DNA from: an uncultured Bacteroides sp.
Lineage (GTDB): Bacteria > Bacteroidota > Bacteroidia > Bacteroidales > Bacteroidaceae
Assembly: GCA_945965395.1 (NCBI GenBank)
Contig: CAMFND010000042.1
Location: 1 to 49,194, forward strand
Reading direction: 5' to 3'
DNA length: 49,194 bases
The notes beneath the pieces were generated by a model. It was not told the origin of the DNA and made no database searches. It saw nothing but the letters and a program-made list of their open reading frames with translations. Shown here one piece after another: positions 25,007 through 32,893 of this stretch. Made by a program: the position numbers and the translations under genes. The stretch's first letter is position 1. Each line of letters opens with the position of its first letter.

Positions 25007-27568
25007 TTAAAAAGATAACTTCATCGTCATGCGAATACCTGATTTCTGAATGTCCGGATTATTCCTGTAATTCAAGCGCCATACGTAATCTATACGCAAG
25101 AACTTGAAGATATTTTCAATACCTACTCCCGCTTCCATGTAAGGTGTCTTTCCCATCATGAAGGTTCCTTCAGGAAACATGTACAGTCCTTCTTTATTGG
25201 AAGCGACCATAGGATTGTTCTTGTCCGTTAGATTTCCCCAAAGTCCCCTGAACGTAAATACTTCCCTACATTTCAGCTTTTTTATCAGAGGAATCCGGTT
25301 GAGCAGATTTCCATTCATATAATACGTCACATCCCATGAAGCATATTCATCGTTCATGAATTCCAGCGCATTCATATTGGTATATGCTTCAGGCTGTATC
25401 GTGTACGTCAGATTGGCGTTCGGAAGAATGAGCAAAGGATAGGGCACCTTGCTCCATACCTTCCCGGCCTTGGCAATAAAATCAACATAACCAAAAGCGG
25501 AAAACCAGAAACGTTTTTGTACGCCTACATCTGTCCGCTGATAATCATAAGAAGAACCCAGAAAACCTTTTTTAGCCATCACGTGACTCAAATTGAATAT
25601 CAGGGCATCGTATGTAATGGGAACACGCTGTGTACGGGTCTGATAAAACTTTTCGTTCTTTCCATAACGGAAACGGAGTTCCAGAGCGGTCAGGTCATAA
25701 TGGGTAACCGATTTTACAGAGCCGTCGGATTCAAAGCGGTTAAACTCAGCATACGGCGTGGCATACTCACGCAGGTTACGTAGAACAGCCCCATACGACA
25801 CTCCATTATAATGCTCCCTCGTATAAGTCAGTTCGGCTTTCCGCAGGTAGGTGGCACGTGTGTCCTTTTTCCGGCGGATGGCCAGCATCATGTTGTCCTT
25901 ACTGGTGTACATATACTGTTGCCCCAGTTTGTTCAGGTCGTACATATATTCCAGCCGGAGAGAATGGATAGGAAATTCCAGTCTGTAATCTTTTCGGTCC
26001 TTGAATGAATATTCTACCAGAGCGTCGTATTTGAGCTTCTGGTCCCTCGTACCGTAAGCCATATACCCATCTGCCAGCCATCTTTTATGGAGCACGGGAG
26101 TGGTTCCTCCACCAACCCGAAAACGTGCCCCTTCAATAGCATTACCATTAAAGGTGGAGTTCATCGGACCCAGATCGAACTTGTTTTTCAGGGGGTCCTT
26201 ATTGGTAGGTATGTAACCTGACACAAGAATGCTGACAACTTTTTCCGTGAAATAAAACACAGAGACTGACCGTAATTTAGTCATCAGGTTATTCACGGAA
26301 TTGGAATTCTTCCGTACCGCTTCGGGTGGACGAATCGTGTTCCAGTAACTATCCGGCTGCCGATAGGCATTGGCCGCAAAAAGGGTAGGGGCACTTTTCT
26401 CAAATACCCGTGCAGTTTCCGTATCGGGTACATCGAACGAATAATTGCGGTAAATATTCAGTCTTCGTGCATACATGCCTTTGGATTTCTCGCTTAATTT
26501 AAAATTGACCTTGATGTCATCCTTCGTAATCAGACGGGTACTGTCTGCCGTCCGCTCAAAAGTCTGTTCAATCGTCATGTGCGATACGAAATTCAAGTTA
26601 ATGTCTTTCGGCACGTTCAGCACAGCCTTTTTGACGAAACAGGTTGAGTCAAGCGTGATATACAAGTGTCCGGTAAATCCAAAAGTCTCTGAGTTGAAAG
26701 GAACAAACCCAAGGTCTACACAAGTTTGTCCTTCTACGGCGAGCGTGTCCAGCAAGTAATATTTGTAATAATTAGGGCCGATGCCGGAAAGCGGACTCAC
26801 AAAGCGTTGCAAGAACAAGGGAATGTCATTCTTAAATATGTCCACTTCGCGAAAAGCCTCACCCAGGAACTGCTGTACCCCGTCGCGTGAAAACACTTCA
26901 TCTACTCCCGATGACTGACTGCCTCTCACTACATGTTTTTCCGACTTTGGATGCCGGCGATAATAAACGGTCTCGATCCGTTCTTTTTCCGACACGGGAA
27001 GAATGGTTGTTCCGTCATTCAGCGTATCCACGAATTCCTCCACAAAACTGAACTTTCCCTTTTTCCCTTTCTTTGGAGGCTTGGGAGTATATTCGTTCAT
27101 GGCAAAAAGCACCTTTTCATAACGTTCGTAACTGAAGTAATCATGTGCATAGGGAGTGTTCAGCTTCTTCCGTTCAATGATTTCACGTACCAGGCGTACT
27201 GCCGGATTATCTTTCTTACGATATTTTTCCTTCGTGGGCTTGATTACGACCTCTCCAAGATGAATGCCACTGGGAGGTAATGAAATTTCCAGATGGGATT
27301 TCTTTTCGGGAATCAGTATCATTTCACGCGAATCGTACCCCAGAAAGGAAACAACCAGTGTTTTCTTTCCTTTCGGTACAGAAAACGAGAAATGTCCGTC
27401 TGCATCGGTTGCGGTTCCCAGAGTCGTACCTTTAATCTGCAGAGCAGCATAAGGAAGACCTTCACCCGTCACCGAATCTGTAACCACTCCTTCCACGGTA
27501 ATATCCTGTCCGTAAAATTTCAAAAAGAAAAAAGAGTAAATAAGCAGAAAACAAATCTTTTTATTCAT
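25007..27568 (-). CDS. Outer-membrane protein, CarboxypepD_reg-like + DUF5686
   Basis: 853 residues. Signal peptide (to about residue 20, FYGQ), then a carboxypeptidase-regulatory-like beta-sandwich (about 20-105: ITVEGVVTDSVTGEGLPYAALQIKGTTLGTATDADGHFSF), then a long DUF5686 region ending in beta-strand-rich sequence with a C-terminal strand (GIRMTMKLSF) typical of outer-membrane beta-barrels. ATG 27568 is chosen because it begins a proper signal peptide; an upstream frame starts at 27595. Function unknown. It is the last gene of the lipid/polyketide-like cluster, 54 bases after the CDP-alcohol phosphatidyltransferase gene with a hairpin between them, so membership in the operon is likely but not certain. 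Confidence 0.85.
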   Translation of the reverse strand: MNKKICFLLIYSFFFLKFYGQDITVEGVVTDSVTGEGLPYAALQIKGTTLGTATDADGHFSFSVPKGKKTLVVSFLGYDSREMILIPEKKSHLEISLPPSGIHLGEVVIKPTKEKYRKKDNPAVRLVREIIERKKLNTPYAHDYFSYERYEKVLFAMNEYTPKPPKKGKKGKFSFVEEFVDTLNDGTTILPVSEKERIETVYYRRHPKSEKHVVRGSQSSGVDEVFSRDGVQQFLGEAFREVDIFKNDIPLFLQRFVSPLSGIGPNYYKYYLLDTLAVEGQTCVDLGFVPFNSETFGFTGHLYITLDSTCFVKKAVLNVPKDINLNFVSHMTIEQTFERTADSTRLITKDDIKVNFKLSEKSKGMYARRLNIYRNYSFDVPDTETARVFEKSAPTLFAANAYRQPDSYWNTIRPPEAVRKNSNSVNNLMTKLRSVSVFYFTEKVVSILVSGYIPTNKDPLKNKFDLGPMNSTFNGNAIEGARFRVGGGTTPVLHKRWLADGYMAYGTRDQKLKYDALVEYSFKDRKDYRLEFPIHSLRLEYMYDLNKLGQQYMYTSKDNMMLAIRRKKDTRATYLRKAELTYTREHYNGVSYGAVLRNLREYATPYAEFNRFESDGSVKSVTHYDLTALELRFRYGKNEKFYQTRTQRVPITYDALIFNLSHVMAKKGFLGSSYDYQRTDVGVQKRFWFSAFGYVDFIAKAGKVWSKVPYPLLILPNANLTYTIQPEAYTNMNALEFMNDEYASWDVTYYMNGNLLNRIPLIKKLKCREVFTFRGLWGNLTDKNNPMVASNKEGLYMFPEGTFMMGKTPYMEAGVGIENIFKFLRIDYVWRLNYRNNPDIQKSGIRMTMKLSF

Positions 27569-27591
27569 TGCACACTGATAAATGTTACATC

Positions 27592-27616
27592 GCAAAACTT
27601 ATAGCATAAGCTTTGC
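27592..27616 (-). other. Intercistronic hairpin before the DUF5686 gene
   Basis: 11-bp inverted repeat with one mismatch, GCAAAACTTAT (27592-27602) / ATAAGCTTTGC (27606-27616), three-base loop. No T run follows on the minus strand, so a processing or stability element is likelier than a terminator. Confidence 0.5.
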
Positions 27617-27622
27617 TTCAAA

Positions 27623-28606
27623 TTACAATTTAGAGGAAAGCTGCCGGCAAAATTTCTCATGGCAATGGCGCATGTATTTGCAAAGTCCACCCATGACAAT
27701 GATTTCAAAACAAAAATACAGCCAAGGCAGGTCTGCCAGACAACTTACGTAAAGCACGATGGCACGTGTATTGAAGGTAAGGATATTGGTCCATTTCATC
27801 AGGGGAAGTGACTGTGCGCGAAACTCATCCCGGAAAGAAGAGGGCACATGCTCCATGCCTTTGTATTTGGTATGTATTTTGTTCATCAGATACTGGAAGT
27901 GAGGGGTCTGTGCTTCTTGTGTCCGGGTGTAATTGACATAAGTTTTCAGAAAAAGTTTCCAGAGCACATTTCCTTTCCAGGGCGTTTCTTCATATATCTT
28001 TTGCTGCTGTGCGGCATTATCGAGTTCGCTGCCCGATTCTCCTTTCAGGAAGAACAGGTGAATCTGGCGGTAATAATCGGCCAGACCGCACTGACGGCTG
28101 TGACATACAAATCCGGAATATAGCACTACAGCCAGCATGACCCATGCAGCAATACAGGCATTGGACGGTGTCTGAGCGATGCCCAGCCAGCTGAACTCCA
28201 GGTCATGGTGTACATAAAACCGGTAAACCAGACTCAGGTAAATCGGAATGAACCATACCTCGCTGGCAGCCCCGTCAAGGATTCTTCCAAGACGCGTCTT
28301 CTGTCCCGTCATACGAGCCAGCTGTCCGTCGGCACTGTCGTAAAAATTAGCCCATGCCAGCAAGATGACTGCAATGATATTGTATAAAAGCCCTTCAGTT
28401 CCTTCTGTGCGGTAAGAGCCATGAGCAAAGAAAATGGCAGAACTTGCTCCAATAATCATGGACAGCACGGTGACCACATTGGGATGCACATGCAGCCGTT
28501 TGAAGAAAAGGGCCCATAAATATCCAATCGGACGTGTCCATACTTTGTCGAGCCACTCTTCTGTATCATTCGACTTATACGTTGATTTGACAGCTTCTTT
28601 TTTCAT
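27623..28606 (-). CDS. CDP-alcohol phosphatidyltransferase family protein (variant active site)
   Basis: 327-residue inner-membrane protein. The CDP-alcohol phosphotransferase signature is D90-xx-D93-G94-xx-A97-R98-x8-G107-x3-D111-x3-S115, where the last position is normally Asp. The family swaps a CDP-linked group for an alcohol, building phospholipid head groups or other phosphodiester lipids. The substitution of the fourth Asp, thought to help activate the acceptor, suggests altered chemistry or loss of activity; Glu116 is adjacent. Start ATG 28606. It lies five bases after the flippase-like gene, within the acyl/polyketide cluster, which suggests that the cluster's product is attached to or made into a polar lipid. 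Confidence 0.85.
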   Translation of the reverse strand: MKKEAVKSTYKSNDTEEWLDKVWTRPIGYLWALFFKRLHVHPNVVTVLSMIIGASSAIFFAHGSYRTEGTEGLLYNIIAVILLAWANFYDSADGQLARMTGQKTRLGRILDGAASEVWFIPIYLSLVYRFYVHHDLEFSWLGIAQTPSNACIAAWVMLAVVLYSGFVCHSRQCGLADYYRQIHLFFLKGESGSELDNAAQQQKIYEETPWKGNVLWKLFLKTYVNYTRTQEAQTPHFQYLMNKIHTKYKGMEHVPSSFRDEFRAQSLPLMKWTNILTFNTRAIVLYVSCLADLPWLYFCFEIIVMGGLCKYMRHCHEKFCRQLSSKL

Positions 28607-28611
28607 ATCGA

Positions 28612-29640
28612 TTATTCATTTGATTTTCGTTCCAGTTTCATTAACAGCAATCCGGTCAGGGTCCAGAGAAGCTCGCGTACCCTGCAGATTATTCCGATAA
28701 AAATACCAATCTCACCACTCATGCCCAGCAGTATTACCGACATGGCGAAACCTCCTTCACGTCCACCCACCTGCATAGGCATAAAGCCCAGCAAATTGGC
28801 AAACAAAGAGGTAAAGGCCAGAATCAGAAAAGAGTATAAGAATACAAGTCCATAGCCTCCATTACCTCCGTCTATGCCGAACAATATCAGCATAAAAAAT
28901 ATTTCCAGGCTTTGCAGAAGTCTTCCTACATATTCCAGAAAAAAACTGGCGTAGAACGACCGTTTGTTCTGGTGGTGTAGTTCCGCTATCTGGGTATCTA
29001 TCTTCAGCAGGTCTTCATGATGCTTCTCACCAAAGCGTTTTCCCCATCGACGGAGTCCCGGAATACATGCCATAAAGCGGAAAAAGCGCACCGCCAGTCC
29101 GTACTTGTATCCTTGCACAAAAAGGTAAATACCCCCGCTACAAAAGAGAATCGCAAAAGCCATACCCCACGCGATTGCTCCGTTCAAAGGTACCAGGTGA
29201 TTCATGCCCAACAGAAAATACACTCCCACAGCCGTCAGCCAAAACCAGAAATGGCTGAATATGTGCATCATGGAAAAAAGAATGACGGAAGAGGTTGCTT
29301 TTTTCACGTCCATGAACTGCGACACAGACATAATCTTGTAAGCCTCGCCTCCCAGCAGGCCGATTGGAGTGACGGAGTTTAAGGCAAAACCGGTTACCGT
29401 ATATTTTACCAGCCTTCCAAATCTGACCAGACAGCGGCCATTGCTCCGGAGAATCACTCTCCAGGCCAGTGCATTCAAGGTGTAAAGCATGAACCATAAG
29501 CCTACGATTGCTGCCAGCCAGTAGCCGGCTTTCCGGATATCCAGCCATAGCTGGGAAAAACTGACCTCAAAAGAGCAGCACATAATGACTACGGCCACAA
29601 GACCTATTATAAAAAACAGGTCGTTCACACGTTTCTTCAT
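28612..29640 (-). CDS. Lysylphosphatidylglycerol synthase TM-like (flippase-like) membrane protein
   Basis: 342-residue polytopic inner-membrane protein with about eight hydrophobic helices, matching the LPG_synthase_TM/UPF0104 family (segments FALNSVTPIGLLGGEAYK, LLGFMPMQVGGREGGFAMS). The family contains the flippase domain of MprF and many stand-alone relatives associated with lipid or glycolipid transfer. No aminoacyl-transfer domain is attached. It lies between the thioesterase gene (23 bases) and the phosphatidyltransferase gene (five bases). By position it may flip the cluster's lipid product or an intermediate across the inner membrane; this is inference. Confidence 0.85.
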   Translation of the reverse strand: MKKRVNDLFFIIGLVAVVIMCCSFEVSFSQLWLDIRKAGYWLAAIVGLWFMLYTLNALAWRVILRSNGRCLVRFGRLVKYTVTGFALNSVTPIGLLGGEAYKIMSVSQFMDVKKATSSVILFSMMHIFSHFWFWLTAVGVYFLLGMNHLVPLNGAIAWGMAFAILFCSGGIYLFVQGYKYGLAVRFFRFMACIPGLRRWGKRFGEKHHEDLLKIDTQIAELHHQNKRSFYASFFLEYVGRLLQSLEIFFMLILFGIDGGNGGYGLVFLYSFLILAFTSLFANLLGFMPMQVGGREGGFAMSVILLGMSGEIGIFIGIICRVRELLWTLTGLLLMKLERKSNE

Positions 29641-29663
29641 TTCCCAGAATTTTGTGATGTGAT

Positions 29664-30098
29664 TTACTGTGGTTCATCCAGCGACAAGTATTGCCGCTGC
29701 CAGTCCTGATAGTAGGAAGGAAGTTCGGTCATTAACTCTCCCTGTGCATCGATGAACAACTGAGTCGTGCTTCCTTCCGCACACAAGGTATGATCGCTCT
29801 CACGATAAATCTGGTAAGTATAATCCAATCTCGCTCCAAGTTTATACAAATAATGTGTGTGAATCTCCACTCGCTCATTCAGGAAAAGAGGGGCGTAATA
29901 TCTCACTTTTACGTCATAAACCGGTGCATAGATTCCGGCACGCTGCATGTCAGCGTAACCGATACCCGGATAATGTCTTCCAAAAGATTCTCTTCCATCC
30001 TCGAAATAGGTGAGATACGTTCCGTGCCACACTCTGCGCATGGAATCAATCTCACTGAACCTCACCTGTACATGGCAAATATCTTCCAATTCTTTCAT
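29664..30098 (-). CDS. Acyl-CoA/acyl-ACP thioesterase, 4HBT hotdog (YbgC-like)
   Basis: 144-residue hotdog-fold protein with the 4-hydroxybenzoyl-CoA thioesterase pattern VRFSEIDSMRRVWHGTYLTYFEDGRESF (about 13-40), in which Asp19 is the likely catalytic residue, and VKVRYYAPLF further on. These enzymes release acyl groups from CoA or ACP. In aryl-polyene-type clusters a homologous thioesterase is a standard member. Starts one base after the LolA-like gene stop. Confidence 0.88.
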   Translation of the reverse strand: MKELEDICHVQVRFSEIDSMRRVWHGTYLTYFEDGRESFGRHYPGIGYADMQRAGIYAPVYDVKVRYYAPLFLNERVEIHTHYLYKLGARLDYTYQIYRESDHTLCAEGSTTQLFIDAQGELMTELPSYYQDWQRQYLSLDEPQ

Positions 30099-30099
30099 G

Positions 30100-30693
30100 T
30101 CAGTTTACATTAAAGACAGCACTGTCCAGACTGCCGTTCTGCACATATCCGGATAAATTATAGACGACATAATTTTCTCCCTTCTCATTGATGCGTAAAG
30201 TCTTGAGCTTATGTGTCCGTGCGTCGAGGGTCAGTTCAAAAGATGTGAACGGCATTCTTTTCCGGGCCTTTGCATCCAAGGTCGGAACAATCTGGATGAC
30301 CTGACCTTGACGGCTTACCTGAATGTCTGAATGTCCGTTCATATCGGGTAACGCAGTCTGGCAAATCACGGTTTGTAAAACCTTTTGCAATACACCAAAC
30401 AGTTCTTGCATCTTTCCTTTGGCCACTTGCTTTTTCCCTTTCTCCACCATGACATAGGTAGTGCCGTTCATGAGCAGCATGTCTTTCCGGTCATTGAAAA
30501 TCATACAGATTTTATCCGGACGCTGGAAATAAAAATGCCCCTCAGCCGTGGCATCTTTTACCAGAAAGACATTATGGCTGGTACGAGTCACATCGGCTTT
30601 GAATGTTGTCACATCCGACTGGGCAAACACCCTCGTAACGGAGAATATAAGCACGAACTGCCATACGATATATTTACAGATTCCTTTCCTCAT
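30100..30693 (-). CDS. LolA-like outer-membrane lipoprotein carrier family protein
   Basis: 197 residues with a signal peptide (about 1-24, RVFAQ). The mature part fits the LolA fold, a half-barrel that shields lipid while crossing the periplasm (FKADVTRTSHNVFLVKDATAEGHFYFQRPDKICMIFND, later FTSFELTLDARTHKLKTLRI). It is not the housekeeping LolA by context. LolA-like carriers are regular members of aryl-polyene and flexirubin clusters, where they probably ferry the product to the outer membrane. Its ATG overlaps the stop of the ketoreductase gene by four bases (ATGA). Confidence 0.85.
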   Translation of the reverse strand: MRKGICKYIVWQFVLIFSVTRVFAQSDVTTFKADVTRTSHNVFLVKDATAEGHFYFQRPDKICMIFNDRKDMLLMNGTTYVMVEKGKKQVAKGKMQELFGVLQKVLQTVICQTALPDMNGHSDIQVSRQGQVIQIVPTLDAKARKRMPFTSFELTLDARTHKLKTLRINEKGENYVVYNLSGYVQNGSLDSAVFNVN

Positions 30694-31418
30694 GTGTAAA
30701 GTCCTCCACAGATTGAAATCACATCTCCCGTAATATAGCCAGCTACATTGGAAACCAGAAAACCGACCACTTCGGCCACTTCTTCCGGAGTACCGAAACG
30801 GTTGGCCGGAATTGTTTTCCGTAAGGCTTCCTCGTCCAGCCCTTCTACCATGTCCGTCTTGATAAAGCCGGGAGCTACCGCATTGACCGTGATATTCTTG
30901 CAGGCCACTTCCTTAGCCAGTGCCTTTGTAGCAGCTATCAATCCCCCTTTGGCAGCGGAGTAGTTGGTCTGTCCCTGTATTCCACTCAAGCCACTGACAC
31001 TTGCCATGTTGACAATACGCCCATATTTACGGCGCATCATAGACGGCAGGAGTAACTGGGTCACATTGTAAAATCCTTTCAGCGTAATATCAAGCACCTG
31101 ATTCCAGTCTTCTTGCGGCATAAGTGCCAGAATGTTATCGCGTCTGATACCGGCATTGTTTACCAATACTTCTATGTAACAGCCAGGATGAGCATCCTGC
31201 CATTCTTCTATTGTTTTTCGCACCTGTTCTCCGTTACTTACATCAAACATCATGATTTCACCATCTTGTCCTGCCAGTCTTACCAGCTCAAGTATTTTCA
31301 AAGCCTCAGGCAGATTATTCACGCAATTAACGATGACATAATAGCCCATACAAGCCAGTTTTACGCATACGGCACGCCCGATTCCCCGACTGCCGCCAGT
31401 TACCAATGCATACTTCAT
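30690..31418 (-). CDS. fabG: 3-oxoacyl-ACP reductase, FabG-type SDR
   Basis: 242-residue short-chain dehydrogenase. NADPH-binding TGGSRGIG (7-14), NNAG (87-90), catalytic Ser140 (NMASVSG), Tyr153 and Lys157 (NYSAAKGG) and the C-terminal GDVISICGGLYT match FabG. It reduces beta-ketoacyl-ACP to the 3-hydroxy form, serving as the ketoreductase of the cluster. Start ATG 31418 is chosen over an in-frame codon at 31445, which would overlap the upstream gene by 19 bases and add residues not found in the family. A housekeeping role is possible, but the context argues for a dedicated one. Confidence 0.92.
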   Translation of the reverse strand: MKYALVTGGSRGIGRAVCVKLACMGYYVIVNCVNNLPEALKILELVRLAGQDGEIMMFDVSNGEQVRKTIEEWQDAHPGCYIEVLVNNAGIRRDNILALMPQEDWNQVLDITLKGFYNVTQLLLPSMMRRKYGRIVNMASVSGLSGIQGQTNYSAAKGGLIAATKALAKEVACKNITVNAVAPGFIKTDMVEGLDEEALRKTIPANRFGTPEEVAEVVGFLVSNVAGYITGDVISICGGLYT

Positions 31419-31426
31419 AAAGCAAA

Positions 31427-32893
31427 TTATTTTAATTGGTTCCACATATATTCTTTTCCCAGTATCTCTGCACAGGTATACATGGCAGTCATCGTAACCC
31501 CGTGTATTCCATGTAACACCAGATTCTGTCCGGTCAGCAGCAGATTGGGTAGGGGAGTCCGTGGAGAAAGTGCAGTCATCATCGGATTGCGATAGTCTTT
31601 TCGTATTCCATAAGCCGCTCCTTCCGGAGTTCCCGTGTAATCGCGATAGGTCAGCGGAGTGCTGACATAAACCTGTTCCACCATCTTTTTAAGATTGGGA
31701 ATAAAACGTGCAGCCAGCTCCATACATTCATCGGCCAGCCGTTGCTTCATTTCCTGATAGTCCTGTCCCCGGTGTCCGATGGAAGACTGTGCCCACCGCA
31801 TGCATTTATCCCATGTCAGCGGAGTAAGCAAATCAATCTGCCGCAGGTATTCACTCTCATCCTCCGGCGGACGTGCTGTAATCAGGATACCGTTTATAGA
31901 AACGGTATCCTGATAGAATGTCCATACGTCTGCACGTTTGTATACATACTGGTTCCAGTTGAAATACTTCATCACATGAGGCTTGATAACCAGTGAAACC
32001 GTAAGCATGCCAAACGTATTTTCCAATGCTCCTATACGTCTGCGATAAATACTTCGCAAAGACTCTGCCGGTTTGATCCAACTGCTGGTAACTGCCGGAT
32101 GCACATCGCTGATAAAGCATTTTCCCTCATACACTTGCCCATTGGAACACCGGGCACAGGTAAGCTCTCCGTTCTTTTCAATCAGTTCTTCCACCTTTGC
32201 GCGGCAGATGATTTCACCCCCTTGCTTCCGGATATCCTGAATCAATGAACCGGCAATAAGTGAACCTGGTCCTTTCAGCCGCCAGCTGCTTTCTATGAAA
32301 CTGGCATTTCCATGCAAGAAAGTAAACAGGGGTAAGGTCTCTTTTCGCAGTTCCATTTTCAGGGAAGTGGCACTCAGCACATTAACCAGCATGGAATTAT
32401 GAAACGTGTGGGTCAGGTATTGCCATGCACCAGTCTCAAAAAGCGCCAAAGGCGCAGATGCTGATTCTGGATTTAGCAGTTCAAGTTGTGTCTGCTCTAT
32501 CTGTTTAAGCAATTGAACGTATTGTTGCAGTGCTTCCCGTTCGTGAGGAAAATTCTGTTGCAGGTTTTCACAGAAATTCTCATAACCTTGCATGAACGAG
32601 AACTCTTCTTCGCCAATCAGTATCCGGTCAAACGCATCATCCAGTTTCTTCCAAGGAAGAGCCATTAACCCCAGCATGTTAAATGCGGCATGCAAGGACT
32701 GTCCTTCTTCAAGGCCTCCCACATAATGGAATCCCGTATCAAATGTCAGACCGTTCCGTCTGTAGCTTTGAACACATCCTCCGGGCTGTGCTTCTTTTTC
32801 AAGCACCAGTACACGCTTTCCTGTTTTTGACAGGATATGAGCGCACTCCAGTCCGCCCAGCCCGCTTCCTATAATGATTACATCGTATTTCAT
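31427..32893 (-). CDS. FAD-dependent polyene oxidoreductase (phytoene desaturase/carotenoid isomerase-like)
   Basis: 488 residues. N-terminal dinucleotide-binding motif GSGLGG (9-14) with VLVLEKEAQPGGCVQSY and the family hallmark GLTFDTGFHYVGG. A C-terminal FAD segment (NLLLTGQNLVLHGIHGVTMTAMYTCAEIL) completes the CrtI/retinol saturase/CrtISO-like architecture. Relatives desaturate, reduce or isomerise conjugated polyenes, an apt activity for a polyene-producing cluster. Homologous 'retinol reductase-like' proteins are, as I recall, found in flexirubin clusters. Its start overlaps the stop of the exporter gene by four bases. Confidence 0.87.
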   Translation of the reverse strand: MKYDVIIIGSGLGGLECAHILSKTGKRVLVLEKEAQPGGCVQSYRRNGLTFDTGFHYVGGLEEGQSLHAAFNMLGLMALPWKKLDDAFDRILIGEEEFSFMQGYENFCENLQQNFPHEREALQQYVQLLKQIEQTQLELLNPESASAPLALFETGAWQYLTHTFHNSMLVNVLSATSLKMELRKETLPLFTFLHGNASFIESSWRLKGPGSLIAGSLIQDIRKQGGEIICRAKVEELIEKNGELTCARCSNGQVYEGKCFISDVHPAVTSSWIKPAESLRSIYRRRIGALENTFGMLTVSLVIKPHVMKYFNWNQYVYKRADVWTFYQDTVSINGILITARPPEDESEYLRQIDLLTPLTWDKCMRWAQSSIGHRGQDYQEMKQRLADECMELAARFIPNLKKMVEQVYVSTPLTYRDYTGTPEGAAYGIRKDYRNPMMTALSPRTPLPNLLLTGQNLVLHGIHGVTMTAMYTCAEILGKEYMWNQLK

